64,000 bases of DNA from Magnetospirillum sp. UT-4 (GTDB lineage Bacteria > Pseudomonadota > Alphaproteobacteria > Rhodospirillales > Magnetospirillaceae): positions 1 through 64,000 of the forward strand of contig NZ_CACVCG010000037.1 in NCBI RefSeq assembly GCF_902729435.1, written 5' to 3'. The position numbers were made by a program, and so were the translations under genes. The notes below the pieces were generated by a model, which saw only the letters and a program-made list of their open reading frames with translations, had not been told where the DNA came from and made no database searches. Shown here piece after piece: positions 8,106-17,160 of this stretch. The stretch's first letter is position 1. Each line of letters begins with the position of its first letter.

Positions 8106-8950
8106 GCCGGGCGGAGGAAGGCGCGGAACAGGCCGATCAGCACGGTCTCGGCGGTGCATAGCGGCGACAGGGCGACCCGGCCGGCCAGGGGATCGTGGCG
8201 GCGCAGCAGCAGGGCCAGCCGCTCGGCCATGGCCAGGGTGACCGACGCTTCCAGGCGCAGGCGCAGATCGGCGATCAGGACCGGAAGGGGACGGGCCTGC
8301 TCCAGCAGGCCATCGACCTGATCGAGGACCTGGTCGAGAACGTGGCGCAACGCCGGCGTCGCCGCCTCCAGCGCCAGGTCGCGGCCGTCGAGCCCGGCCT
8401 GCAGCAGGCGGTCGAGGGGCAGGTAGACCCGCCCCAGGCTGCGATAATCCACGGCGCAATCCTGCAGGTGGTTGAGGATCTGCAGGGCCGCGCACAGGGA
8501 ATCCGCGGCGGCATGGGCGGACCCGTCCTCGCCGTGGAGGTCGAGCAGGAACCGCCCCACCGGCGCCGCCGAAAAGCGGCAATAGGCCATCAGGTCGCCC
8601 CAGTCGCGGCAATGCCCGATCAGGGCGTCGCGGCGGAACGCCTGCAGCAGCTGTTCGGCATGGGCGAGCAGGCGGGGATCGCCGTCCAGGGCGTCGCGCA
8701 GGTCGGCCGCCACCGCCGGACCCGGCGCGCCGCCGAGGCCGGCTTCCAGGGCGGCCAGGCGGGCCAGCTTGTCCTCGGGCAGGAGGCTCGGGTCGTCGGC
8801 GACGTCGTCGGCGTGGCGGGCGAAGCGGTAGAAGGCCATCACCTGCCGGCGCAGGGCGGGGCGCAGCAGCAGGGACGCGACGGGAAAGTTCTCGGCGCCG
8901 GCGGTCTTGCCGGTGGTGGCGGGCAGCGTGGCGGCGGCGGCACGGGTCAC
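8102..8950 (-). CDS. hpnC: Hydroxysqualene synthase HpnC
   Basis: HpnC (282 residues) turns presqualene diphosphate into hydroxysqualene. It shares the squalene-synthase fold with HpnD: first Asp-rich motif FARHADDVADDP, and a second region LQILNHLQDCAVDYRSLGRVYLP. The second motif is degenerate, with a lone Asp pattern, as is usual for HpnC. The start is GTG at 8950 with GGAG 8 nt upstream. It heads the hpnCDE operon and is divergent from the synthase-like gene at 9036. The hopene cyclase (shc) is not in this window. Confidence 0.93.
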   Translation of the reverse strand: MTRAAAATLPATTGKTAGAENFPVASLLLRPALRRQVMAFYRFARHADDVADDPSLLPEDKLARLAALEAGLGGAPGPAVAADLRDALDGDPRLLAHAEQLLQAFRRDALIGHCRDWGDLMAYCRFSAAPVGRFLLDLHGEDGSAHAAADSLCAALQILNHLQDCAVDYRSLGRVYLPLDRLLQAGLDGRDLALEAATPALRHVLDQVLDQVDGLLEQARPLPVLIADLRLRLEASVTLAMAERLALLLRRHDPLAGRVALSPLCTAETVLIGLFRAFLRPA

Positions 8951-9035
8951 GGCGGAGCTCCCATTTGGCGGGACGCGCTCAAGGTTCTATATATGCCACG
9001 GCAATCCATCCGCCGATAGGGAAAAGCCGGCTACC

Positions 9036-9869
9036 ATGGCGTCCGATCAGCCCCTTTCACCCGCCGCCGCCGAGGTGTCCCGCTTCGACCGCGAGCGCTT
9101 CGTCACCGCGCTGTTCGCCCCGGCCGACCGGCGGGACGGGGTGATGGTGCTGTATGCCTTCAACCTCGAACTGGCGCGCATCCGCGACTCGGTGCGCGAG
9201 CCCATGGCCGGGATGATCCGCCTGCAATGGTGGCGCGAGGTCTTGGCCGGTGAACGCAATGACGAGGCCGCCCGCCACCCGGTGGCGGCGCCGCTGCTGC
9301 GGCTGGGGCTGCCCGTCGCGCCCTTCGAGGCCATGCTGGCGGCGCGCGAACGCGATCTCGAAGCGGCCCCGTTCCCGGATCTGGCGGCGCTGCGCGATTA
9401 TTGCGGCGCCACCGCCGGCGGGCTGGCCGAACTGGCCTGCCGCACCCTTGGGGCGGAGCGGCCGGCCTCCCTGGAGGCGGCGCGCCGGGTCGGCACCGCC
9501 TGGGCGCTGGTCGGGCTGCTGCGCTCGGTTCCCCATCACCTGTCAACCGGGTGGTTGACGGTGCCGGCGGCCTGCCTGGACCAGGCGGGGGCTTCGGCCG
9601 AGGATGTGCTGGGGGGGAGGGCGCCGCAGCCCGCTTTGGCCGCCGCCGCCGCCGCAATCGCCAAGGCCGCCGAGGCCGAACTGGCTTCCGCCCGGGCCGT
9701 CAAGGGTATCGAGAGGGCGGCGCTGCCGGCCCTGTTGCCGGCGACGCTGGCCTCGGCGCATCTCAGGGTATTGCGGCGGGTGAGGTGGGACCTCCACCAC
9801 GGTGCCGTGGCGCAGGCACGCACCGCGCCGGTCCGCCTGACCCTGAACGCCCTGCTCGGACGGTTCTGA
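9036..9869 (+). CDS. Squalene/phytoene synthase-fold protein, NDUFAF6-like
   Basis: The 277-residue protein has the synthase fold but lacks the second Asp-rich catalytic motif. The first-motif region reads LYAFNLELARIRDSVREPMAG, followed by RLQWWREVL. This matches the alphaproteobacterial relatives of mitochondrial NDUFAF6, a complex I assembly factor, better than a working prenyl synthase. ATG at 9036 was chosen by family length; upstream in-frame starts add an unrelated leader. It is divergent from hpnC and ends stop-to-stop against the Anbu gene (9869/9870). Confidence 0.8.
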   Translation: MASDQPLSPAAAEVSRFDRERFVTALFAPADRRDGVMVLYAFNLELARIRDSVREPMAGMIRLQWWREVLAGERNDEAARHPVAAPLLRLGLPVAPFEAMLAARERDLEAAPFPDLAALRDYCGATAGGLAELACRTLGAERPASLEAARRVGTAWALVGLLRSVPHHLSTGWLTVPAACLDQAGASAEDVLGGRAPQPALAAAAAAIAKAAEAELASARAVKGIERAALPALLPATLASAHLRVLRRVRWDLHHGAVAQARTAPVRLTLNALLGRF

Positions 9870-10613
9870 TCAGCGGATGTCCCAGGGCGGGTCGGGCAGC
9901 ACCTGGAACAGGTCCTTCAGGCCCTGGCCCCAGCGGTAGCGCAGGTCCTCGAAATAGGCGTCATGATCCTTGATAAGCTGGTGGGTGGCCGGCCGGAAGG
10001 TATCGGTCCGGTAGACCAGAAGGTCGATGGGAAGGCCCACGGTGACGTTGGAACGTACAGTAGAATCAAGGGATAGCAGCGCGCACTTCGCAGCCCGGAC
10101 GAGGTCCGTCCCGGTGGTGATGACGCGGTCGATGATGGGCTTGCCGTACTTGGTTTCGCCGATCTGGAAATAGGGGGTCTCGGGCGTCGCCTCGATGAAG
10201 TTGCCGGCGGCGTAGATCATGAACAGGCGCGGTGCCTCGCCGCGGATCTGCCCACCCAGGATCAGCGAGGCGGTGAATTCGACCCCGGCCTCCTTCAGCG
10301 CCTTGGCATCCTGGTGATAGACCTGCCGCACCGCCTGGCCGACCAGGCGGGCGGCGGTATGCATGGAGGTGACGTGAAGCAGGCTGTGGTCGGGATCGCC
10401 GTCGCCGTCGCGGACATGCTGATCCAGGATGGCGACCACCGCCTGGGTGACGGCCAGGTTGCCGGCGCTGAGCAGGACCATCATCCGCTCGTCCTCGCGC
10501 TGCCACACCCGCATCTTGCGACACGTGGAAATATGGTCGACGCCGGCGTTGGTGCGGGAATCCGCAGCGAAGACCAGTCCCTGGTCCAGCGCCATGGCGA
10601 CGCAATAGGTCAT
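9870..10613 (-). CDS. Anbu proteasome-like peptidase
   Basis: Anbu (247 residues) is a bacterial relative of the proteasome beta subunit and HslV. After Met removal the protein begins Thr1 (MTYCVAMALDQGLVFAADSR). Asp17 (ADSR) and Lys32 (STCRKM) stand where the proteasomal catalytic residues lie. Family members form helical or ring assemblies, and the natural substrate is unknown. It is the last gene of the four-gene operon running 13800 to 9870, which is the conserved Anbu neighbourhood. It is 43 bp after the transglutaminase-like gene and lies stop-to-stop with the synthase-fold gene. Confidence 0.93.
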   Translation of the reverse strand: MTYCVAMALDQGLVFAADSRTNAGVDHISTCRKMRVWQREDERMMVLLSAGNLAVTQAVVAILDQHVRDGDGDPDHSLLHVTSMHTAARLVGQAVRQVYHQDAKALKEAGVEFTASLILGGQIRGEAPRLFMIYAAGNFIEATPETPYFQIGETKYGKPIIDRVITTGTDLVRAAKCALLSLDSTVRSNVTVGLPIDLLVYRTDTFRPATHQLIKDHDAYFEDLRYRWGQGLKDLFQVLPDPPWDIR

Positions 10614-10656
10614 GTCTCCCCCCCCAGTTCAAATGCCCGCATTCGCGGGCTTGGCC

Positions 10657-11469
10657 TCATTGGTCCGCGAGGTGCTCGACCTGGACCCTCACGTTCATCT
10701 CCTCGTGGCCGCCGCCCAGCCGGACGCCCCGCACCGGGGCGGCGCCTTGATAGTCGAAGGCCACGGCCAGGCGGACATAGGCCTGGGTGGCACTCTGGCG
10801 GTTGCTGGGATCGAAGCTGACCCAGCCGAGATCCTCGACCAGCGCCTCGGCCCAGGCATGGGTCGAGAGATGGCGCCCATCCTCGGCCGACGTGTGCAGG
10901 TACCCGCTGACGTAGCGCGCCGGGATGCCCCAGACGCGGCAGCAGGCGATGAACACATGAGCATGATCCTGGCACACGCCGCTGCCCTGGGCCAGCGCTT
11001 CCGAGCCGCAGGAATGGACATGGGTGTCGCCGGGGACATAGGCGACGGCCTCGCTGATGCCCGCCATCAGGGCGTGCAGGGCGGGCAGCCGGCCGCGGGC
11101 GCGGAAAGCCTCGAAGCGGGAGGCGAAGTCGCGGATGGTGTCGTCAACCATGGTTAACGGCGTCTCGCGCAGGAAGGCCCCGGGCGGCAGGCCGCCGCCC
11201 GTTTCGGGCACGATCCCGTGGGTCTCGGTGGTCTCGACCTCGCCGCTGACGTGGATGTGCAGGGCGTCGTGGCGACGGGTCTGCACCACCACATGGACCA
11301 GATTGCCGAAGCCGTCGCGCCAGGGGGTGGCCTGTCCGGGGGTGTCAAGGCGCCACGACAGGGTACGCTGGATGGATTCTTCGCGCGGGCTCAGGCGGAC
11401 GTACTGGATGGAATAGACCGTCGGCGCCGAATAGCCGTAGTCGGTCTGATGCTCTATGGAAAGCCGCAT
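10657..11469 (-). CDS. Transglutaminase-like cysteine peptidase of the Anbu operon
   Basis: The 270-residue protein has an N-terminal beta domain (about residues 1-85, starting MRLSIEHQTDYGYSAPT) typical of bacterial transglutaminase-like proteins. A papain-fold core follows. The triad is visible: Cys166 (GSGVCQDHAHVF), His204 (STHAWAEA) and Asp220 (SFDPSN). No signal peptide is seen, so it is likely cytoplasmic. Such domains cleave or form amide bonds. It is 7 bp downstream of the alpha-E gene, consistent with one transcript. Confidence 0.92.
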   Translation of the reverse strand: MRLSIEHQTDYGYSAPTVYSIQYVRLSPREESIQRTLSWRLDTPGQATPWRDGFGNLVHVVVQTRRHDALHIHVSGEVETTETHGIVPETGGGLPPGAFLRETPLTMVDDTIRDFASRFEAFRARGRLPALHALMAGISEAVAYVPGDTHVHSCGSEALAQGSGVCQDHAHVFIACCRVWGIPARYVSGYLHTSAEDGRHLSTHAWAEALVEDLGWVSFDPSNRQSATQAYVRLAVAFDYQGAAPVRGVRLGGGHEEMNVRVQVEHLADQ

Positions 11470-11476
11470 CGACGCC

Positions 11477-12388
11477 TCACGTGGCCATCAGGAAGTCGCT
11501 GTGGATCTGCTTGCCCAGGGTGTGGTTGGCGACGACGAAATCGTCGACGAACCGGTCGAGGCCGTCCTCCAGCAACTGGTCGAGACGGCCGTAATGCAGG
11601 CGGGCATGGGCGGCCCCGGCCAGGCGGGTGCATTCCGCCGTGGGCAGGATGCGTTCCAGCGAATAGGTCACCGCGTCCATGCAGGCATGCAGCGAGCGCG
11701 GCATGTCGGCATTGAGCAGAAGCATGGCGGTGACCCCGGCCGGGGTGATGTCGTCGCGGGTCAGCGCCCGGAACGACTTGTAGGCCGACACCGAGCGCAG
11801 CACGGCCGCCCAGTGCAGCTGGTCGGCGGCGGCCGAGGAGCGGGACTCGGCGGTCACCCCGGCACCGCGCACCCCGAGCAGGCGGGCGGTATTGTCGGCG
11901 CGCTCGATGAAGGTCCCCAGGCGGACGAAGTGGAACGGCTCGTCGCGCAGCATGGTGCCGTAGGTGGCGCCGCGCACCAGATGCGAGCGATCCTTGACCC
12001 AGTCGCAGAAGCCGGTCAGGCCCTGTTCGCGCAAGGCCGCCCCATCCAGGCGCTTGATCTCCAGCCAGGTGGAGTTGATCGCCTCCCACAATTCGTTGGG
12101 AATGACGCTGCGCACCGCATGGGCGTTCTCGCGGGCGGCGCGCAGGCAGCCGTGGATGCAGGACGGGTTGGCATGGTCGAGCACCGACCACGAGATCACC
12201 CGCACCGCCGGGACGTCGCCGTCCTGGGGCGGCCAGCCGGCGATGGTCAGCACCGGCAGCCAGCAATCGTGGGCGCTGCCGCCCGACAGCGACAGCCGGT
12301 TGGACACGTCGAGGAAGCGGGCGATGTTCTCGGCCCGCTCGATATAGCGGCTCATCCAGTAGAGGTGGTCCGCGGTGCGGCTCAGCAT
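11477..12388 (-). CDS. Alpha-E domain protein (DUF403)
   Basis: The 303-residue, mainly helical protein starts MLSRTADHLYWMSRYIERAEN, the hallmark of the alpha-E family. It has no catalytic motif I can recognise. Alpha-E proteins almost always accompany the circularly permuted ATP-grasp protein, and sometimes fuse to it, so a scaffold or substrate-binding role beside the ligase is likely. The ATG at 12388 overlaps the end of the ATP-grasp gene by 7 bp. Confidence 0.92.
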   Translation of the reverse strand: MLSRTADHLYWMSRYIERAENIARFLDVSNRLSLSGGSAHDCWLPVLTIAGWPPQDGDVPAVRVISWSVLDHANPSCIHGCLRAARENAHAVRSVIPNELWEAINSTWLEIKRLDGAALREQGLTGFCDWVKDRSHLVRGATYGTMLRDEPFHFVRLGTFIERADNTARLLGVRGAGVTAESRSSAAADQLHWAAVLRSVSAYKSFRALTRDDITPAGVTAMLLLNADMPRSLHACMDAVTYSLERILPTAECTRLAGAAHARLHYGRLDQLLEDGLDRFVDDFVVANHTLGKQIHSDFLMAT

Positions 12389-13800
12389 GGCTCATCCTCC
12401 AGCACCCAGGTATCCTTGGTGCCGCCGCCCTGGGACGAGTTCACCACCAGCGATCCCTCCTTCAGCGCGACGCGGGTCAGCCCGCCGGGAACCAGGGTCG
12501 TGGTCTCGCCCGACAGCACGAAGGGGCGCAGGTCCACGTGTCGGGGCACGATGCCGGATTCCACCAGGGTCGGGCAGGTCGACAGCGCCAAGGTGGGCTG
12601 GGCGATGTAGTTGGCCGGATTGGCCAGGATCTTGGCGCGGAACGCCTCGATCTGGGCCTTGGTCGAGGTCGGGCCGACCAGCATCCCGTAGCCGCCGGAA
12701 CCGTGCACCTCTTTCACCACCAGATCCGCCAGGTGCTCCAGCACATAGGTGCGGTCGTCCTCGCGTTCCAGCCGCCAGGTCGGGACGTTGGGCAGGATCG
12801 GCTCTTCGCCCAGGTAGAAACGGATCATTTCCGGCACGTGGATGTAGGTCGACTTGTCGTCGGCCACCCCGGTGCCGATGGCATTGGCCAGGGTCACCCC
12901 GCCCATGCGGTAGACCGACAGCAGCCCCGGCACCCCCAGCGCCGAATCAGGGCGGAAGGCCAGGGGGTCGAGGAAATCGTCGTCGATGCGGCGATAGATG
13001 ACATCGACCCGCTTCGGCCCCATGGTGGTGCGCATCCACACCTTGCCGTCGGCAACGAACAGGTCGCGGCCCTCGACCAGCTCGACGCCCATCTGCTCGG
13101 CCAGGAAGGCGTGCTCGAAATAGGCGCTGTTGTGGTAGCCCGGCGTCAGCACCACCACCGTCGGCTCGCCCTCGCAGGCGGCGGGGGCGACGCTGCGCAG
13201 CGCCTTGTGCAGCACGTCGGAATAGGAATCCACCGGCTTGACCCGGTGGCGGGCGAACAGGTCGGGGAACAGGCGCATCATCATCGCCCGGTTCTCCAGC
13301 ATGTAGGAGACCCCGGACGGCGTGCGCAGATTGTCCTCGAGCACATAGAACTCGTCGGCGCCGACCCGCACCACGTCGACACCGGCGATGTGGACATAGA
13401 CGTTGCGGGCGACGTCGAGGCCCTGCATCTCGGGCCGGTAGCTGTCATTGCCCAGCACCTGCTCGCGCGGGACGATGCCGGCCTTCAGGATCTCCTGGTC
13501 GTGGTAGATGTCGTGGATGAAGGCGTTCAGCGCCTTGACGCGCTGGATGCATCCGTTATGCACGCGCTGCCATTCCTCGGCCGAAATGATGCGCGGGATG
13601 GGGTCGAAGGGGATCAGGCGCTCGGTGCCTTCCTGGTCGCCGTAGACGTTGAAGGTGATGCCGATGCGGCGGAACATCTCGTCGGCCTGCTCCAGCTTGC
13701 GCGGCAGGACGTCGGGAGCGACCGACAGCAGCCAGTTCTCGTAGGCGCGGTAGGGAGCGCGGACGCCCCCGTCCGGGGCCTTCATCTCGTCGAACGCCAT
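12382..13800 (-). CDS. Circularly permuted ATP-grasp protein (DUF404/DUF407)
   Basis: The 472-residue protein belongs to the circularly permuted ATP-grasp family, predicted to join a carboxylate to an amine using ATP. Conserved stretches are NAFIHDIYHDQEIL, YVLEDNLRTPSGVSYMLENR and, near the C-terminus, EVHGSGGYGMLVGP (nucleotide-binding loop), RPFVL and VVNSSQGGGTKDTWVL. A strong AGGGAGG immediately upstream fixes the ATG at 13800. It is the first gene of the Anbu operon. A much longer open frame continues on this strand but is antisense to putA and is not coding. Confidence 0.93.
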   Translation of the reverse strand: MAFDEMKAPDGGVRAPYRAYENWLLSVAPDVLPRKLEQADEMFRRIGITFNVYGDQEGTERLIPFDPIPRIISAEEWQRVHNGCIQRVKALNAFIHDIYHDQEILKAGIVPREQVLGNDSYRPEMQGLDVARNVYVHIAGVDVVRVGADEFYVLEDNLRTPSGVSYMLENRAMMMRLFPDLFARHRVKPVDSYSDVLHKALRSVAPAACEGEPTVVVLTPGYHNSAYFEHAFLAEQMGVELVEGRDLFVADGKVWMRTTMGPKRVDVIYRRIDDDFLDPLAFRPDSALGVPGLLSVYRMGGVTLANAIGTGVADDKSTYIHVPEMIRFYLGEEPILPNVPTWRLEREDDRTYVLEHLADLVVKEVHGSGGYGMLVGPTSTKAQIEAFRAKILANPANYIAQPTLALSTCPTLVESGIVPRHVDLRPFVLSGETTTLVPGGLTRVALKEGSLVVNSSQGGGTKDTWVLEDEPC

Positions 13801-13853
13801 GATCCTCCCTCTGGTGCGGCTCCACCACCATTCATCCATGCAATGCTCGTGCC

Positions 13854-13893
13854 TGCCGCAACGCGGCACCGGGCCGCGTCCCGGCGGCCCGGT
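13854..13893. promoter_or_regulatory. Two adjacent hairpins in the Anbu-operon/putA divergent gap
   Basis: TGCCGC (13854-13859) pairs with GCGGCA (13863-13868). Directly after it, a 10-bp arm starting at 13868 (ACCGGGCCGC) pairs with 13884-13893 around a 6-nt loop. They share one base. No U-run follows, so a transcript structure or operator is as likely as a terminator. Confidence 0.35.
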
Positions 13894-13998
13894 TGCCCAA
13901 CAGGGGGGCATGGCTGACCAGTGTTTGGGCAGCTTGTGCCGGCGCCGGAAAGAGCGCACATGGAAGGGACGCGGTCTTCTTCCCCGGGGAAGGACGAC

Positions 13999-16900
13999 AT
14001 GAACGCCGATCTGCGCCGATCCATCCGCGCCGCCAATCGACGGGACGAGCGCGACATCATCGCTGAACTGGCGGGGCGGGCCGAACTGGCGCCCGATGCC
14101 GCCGCCCGCGTCTCGGCCCACGCCGGGCGGCTGGTCGAGGCGGTGCGCGCGGCGCGCCCGGCCGGCGACATCGACGCCTTCCTGGGCGAGTTCCGCCTCT
14201 CCACCCAGGAAGGGGTGGTGCTGATGTGCCTGGCCGAGGCGCTGCTGCGCATCCCCGACAGCGCCACCGCCGACCGCCTGATCCGCGACAAGATCGGCGC
14301 CGGCGACTGGGCCAGCCACCTGGGACGCTCGGAGTCCGCGTTCGTCAACGCTTCGACCTGGGCGCTGATGCTGAGCGGCCGGCTGGTCCGGCTGGAGGAG
14401 GCGCCCGCCGGCGTGCTCGGGCGGCTGCTGGCGCGGGCCGGCGAGCCGGTGCTGCGCGAGGCCATGGCGACCGCCATGCGCATCCTGGGGCGCCAGTTCG
14501 TGATGGGCCGCACCATTGCCGAGGCCTTGGACCGTGCCGGCGAGTCCGAGCGCCACGGCTGGCGCCATTCCTTCGACATGCTGGGCGAGGCGGCACGCAC
14601 CAGGGCCGATTCCCGCCGCTATTTCGAGGCCTATCTCGGCGCCATCGCCGCCATCGGCCGGGCGGCGGCGGGGCGGGGGCCGGTGGACGGGCCGGGCCTG
14701 TCGGTCAAGCTGTCGGCGTTGCATCCGCGCTTCGAACCGGCCCAGGCCGGGCGTCTGGGGGGCGAACTGGCGCCCCGGCTCCTGGACCTGTGCCTGGCCG
14801 CCAAGGCGGCGGATATCGGGCTGACCGTCGATTCCGAGGAGGCCGATCGGCTGGAGCCCATGCTGGACATGGTCGAGGCGGTGTTCGCCGACCCGGCCCT
14901 GGCCGGGTGGGAAGGCTTCGGCATCGCCGTCCAGGCCTATCAGAAGCGGGCGCCGGCGGTCATCGCCTGGGCCGCCGATCTGGCTTCGGCGGCGGGACGG
15001 CGCATGACCGTCCGCCTGGTCAAGGGCGCCTATTGGGACAGCGAGATCAAGCGGGCGCAGGAGCGCGGCCTCGACACCTATCCGGTATTCACCCGCAAGG
15101 CGGCCACCGACACCTCCTACCTGGCCTGCGCCCGCGACCTGGTCGCGGCCGGGCGGCATCTGCGCGCCGCCTTCGCCACCCACAACGCCCACACCGTGGC
15201 GGCCGTCGCCGAACTGGCCGGGCCGGGCGGCGATTGGGAATACCAGCGCCTGCACGGCATGGGCGAGACCCTGTACACCCCCGTTCTCGGCGAGCGGCCG
15301 TGCCGGGTCTATGCCCCGGTGGGCAGCCACGAGGAGCTGCTGCCCTATCTGGTGCGTCGGCTGCTGGAGAACGGGGCCAACACGTCGTTCGTCAACCGGC
15401 TGGCTGACAGGTCGGTGCCGGTCTCGCGCATGGTCGAGGACCCGGTCGCGGCGGCGCGGTCCCAGGGTACGGGAACCATCCCGCTGCCGGCCGATCTCTA
15501 TGCGCCGGAACGGCTCAATTCCGCCGGCATCGACCTCGCCGATCCGGACCGCGTTGCCGCCCTGGTGGCGGCCATGGAGCAGGCCGGGCAGGGGGATTTC
15601 GCCGCTTTGCCGGTGATCGGCGGCAACCAGATCACGGTGGGCGAGGAACGGGTGCTGCTGGACCCCGCCGACCTGCGCCGGATTGTCGGCACCGTCGTCG
15701 AGGCGGCGCCCGAGGACGCCGCCCATGCCGTCGAGCGGGCCCGGGCGGCGTGGCCGGACTGGGACCGGCTGGGCGGCGAAGCGCGGGCGGCGGTTCTGGA
15801 GCGGGCGGCCGACCTGTTCGAGCAATCGCGCCCCGATCTGCTGTGGCTGGCGGTGCGCGAGGCCGGCAAGACCCTGCCCGACGCGGTGGCGGAACTGCGC
15901 GAGGCGGTGGACTTCCTGCGCTACTACGCCGCCCGGGCGCGCGAGCAGTTCTCGCGCCCGCTCGACCTGCCGGGGCCGACCGGCGAGACCAACCGGCTGT
16001 CCCTGCACGGGCGCGGCGTCTTCGCCTGCATCAGCCCGTGGAACTTCCCGCTCGCCATCTTCACCGGGCAGGTGGCGGCGGCGCTGGCGGCCGGCAACGC
16101 GGTGGTGGCCAAGCCGGCGGAGCAGACGCCCTTGATCGCCGCCCGCGCCATCGCCCTGCTGCATCAGGCCGGCGTGCCGGCCGAGGTCCTGCACCTGCTG
16201 CCGGGCGATGGTCCCATGGGTGCAGCCCTGGTGCGGGCGCCCCACCTGGGTGGTGTTGCCTTCACCGGCTCGACCATGACCGCCCGCGCCATCGCCCGCG
16301 ACCTGGCCGGCCGCGGCGGGCCGATCCTTCCGCTGGTGGCCGAGACCGGCGGCATCAACGCCATGATCGTCGATTCCTCGGCCCTGCCGGAGCAGGTGGT
16401 CGGCGACGTGGTGATCTCGGCCTTCCAGTCGGCGGGCCAGCGCTGTTCCGCCCTGCGCCTGCTGTTCCTGCAGGCGGACCTGGCCGACAAGGTGATCGCC
16501 ATGCTGGCCGGCGCGGTGGACGAGTTGAATGTGGGCGACCCGATCCGCCTGGCCACCGATGTCGGGCCGGTGATCGACCCCCAGGCGCTGGAGGGGCTGG
16601 AGCGCCACGTGCGGCGGTTGCGCCGCGACGGAACGGTGGTGGCCGAGGGGCGGCTGGGCGAGGATTGCCGCGCCGGCACCTTCCTGGCACCGGTGGCGTT
16701 CCGCCTCGAAGCGCCCGAGGGGGTGACCGAGGAGGTGTTCGGCCCGGTGCTGCAGATCGTCCCCTTCGCCGGCGATCGCCTGGACGGGGTGATGGACTGG
16801 CTGGAGGGATGCGGTTACGGCCTCACCCTGGGCGTCCATTCGCGCATTGATTCGGTGGTGGAACGAATCTGCGCGCGGGCGCCGGTGGGCAACATCTACG

Positions 16901-17160
16901 TCAACCGCAGCATGATCGGGGCGGTGGTGGGAACCCAGCCGTTCGGCGGGGAAGGGCTGTCCGGCACGGGTCCCAAGGCGGGCGGGCCGCATACCCTGCT
17001 TCGTTACGCCACCGAAAGAACCGTCACGGTGAACATCGCCGCGGCGGGTGGCAATGCGGCGCTGCTGGCCGGCGGAGGAGAGGGGCCGGCGGACGCGCCG
17101 CCGGCTCCGTCAACCCAGGTTCACGCGGACTTGCAGGTCTTGATGCCGAACGGCAGATAG
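13999..17160 (+). CDS. putA: Bifunctional proline dehydrogenase / P5C dehydrogenase PutA
   Basis: PutA (1053 residues) oxidises proline to glutamate in two steps. The FAD-dependent proline dehydrogenase half shows RLVKGAYWDSEIKRAQE and the substrate-arginine motif LVRRLLENGANTSFVN. The NAD-dependent aldehyde dehydrogenase half shows PWNFPLAIFTGQ, catalytic Glu782 (ETGG) and Cys816 (SAGQRCSALR). It lacks the N-terminal ribbon-helix-helix DNA-binding domain, so it is not a trigger-enzyme repressor of its own gene. ATG at 13999 has GGGGAAGGA ahead; an upstream in-frame ATG has none. The 3' end overlaps the convergent DUF2892 gene by 40 bp. Confidence 0.96.
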   Translation: MNADLRRSIRAANRRDERDIIAELAGRAELAPDAAARVSAHAGRLVEAVRAARPAGDIDAFLGEFRLSTQEGVVLMCLAEALLRIPDSATADRLIRDKIGAGDWASHLGRSESAFVNASTWALMLSGRLVRLEEAPAGVLGRLLARAGEPVLREAMATAMRILGRQFVMGRTIAEALDRAGESERHGWRHSFDMLGEAARTRADSRRYFEAYLGAIAAIGRAAAGRGPVDGPGLSVKLSALHPRFEPAQAGRLGGELAPRLLDLCLAAKAADIGLTVDSEEADRLEPMLDMVEAVFADPALAGWEGFGIAVQAYQKRAPAVIAWAADLASAAGRRMTVRLVKGAYWDSEIKRAQERGLDTYPVFTRKAATDTSYLACARDLVAAGRHLRAAFATHNAHTVAAVAELAGPGGDWEYQRLHGMGETLYTPVLGERPCRVYAPVGSHEELLPYLVRRLLENGANTSFVNRLADRSVPVSRMVEDPVAAARSQGTGTIPLPADLYAPERLNSAGIDLADPDRVAALVAAMEQAGQGDFAALPVIGGNQITVGEERVLLDPADLRRIVGTVVEAAPEDAAHAVERARAAWPDWDRLGGEARAAVLERAADLFEQSRPDLLWLAVREAGKTLPDAVAELREAVDFLRYYAARAREQFSRPLDLPGPTGETNRLSLHGRGVFACISPWNFPLAIFTGQVAAALAAGNAVVAKPAEQTPLIAARAIALLHQAGVPAEVLHLLPGDGPMGAALVRAPHLGGVAFTGSTMTARAIARDLAGRGGPILPLVAETGGINAMIVDSSALPEQVVGDVVISAFQSAGQRCSALRLLFLQADLADKVIAMLAGAVDELNVGDPIRLATDVGPVIDPQALEGLERHVRRLRRDGTVVAEGRLGEDCRAGTFLAPVAFRLEAPEGVTEEVFGPVLQIVPFAGDRLDGVMDWLEGCGYGLTLGVHSRIDSVVERICARAPVGNIYVNRSMIGAVVGTQPFGGEGLSGTGPKAGGPHTLLRYATERTVTVNIAAAGGNAALLAGGGEGPADAPPAPSTQVHADLQVLMPNGR

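Noticed and set aside
12382-16992. 1536-codon frame extending the ATP-grasp gene upstream
   Set aside because: Everything beyond 13800 is antisense to putA, and the strong ribosome site and family start lie at 13800.
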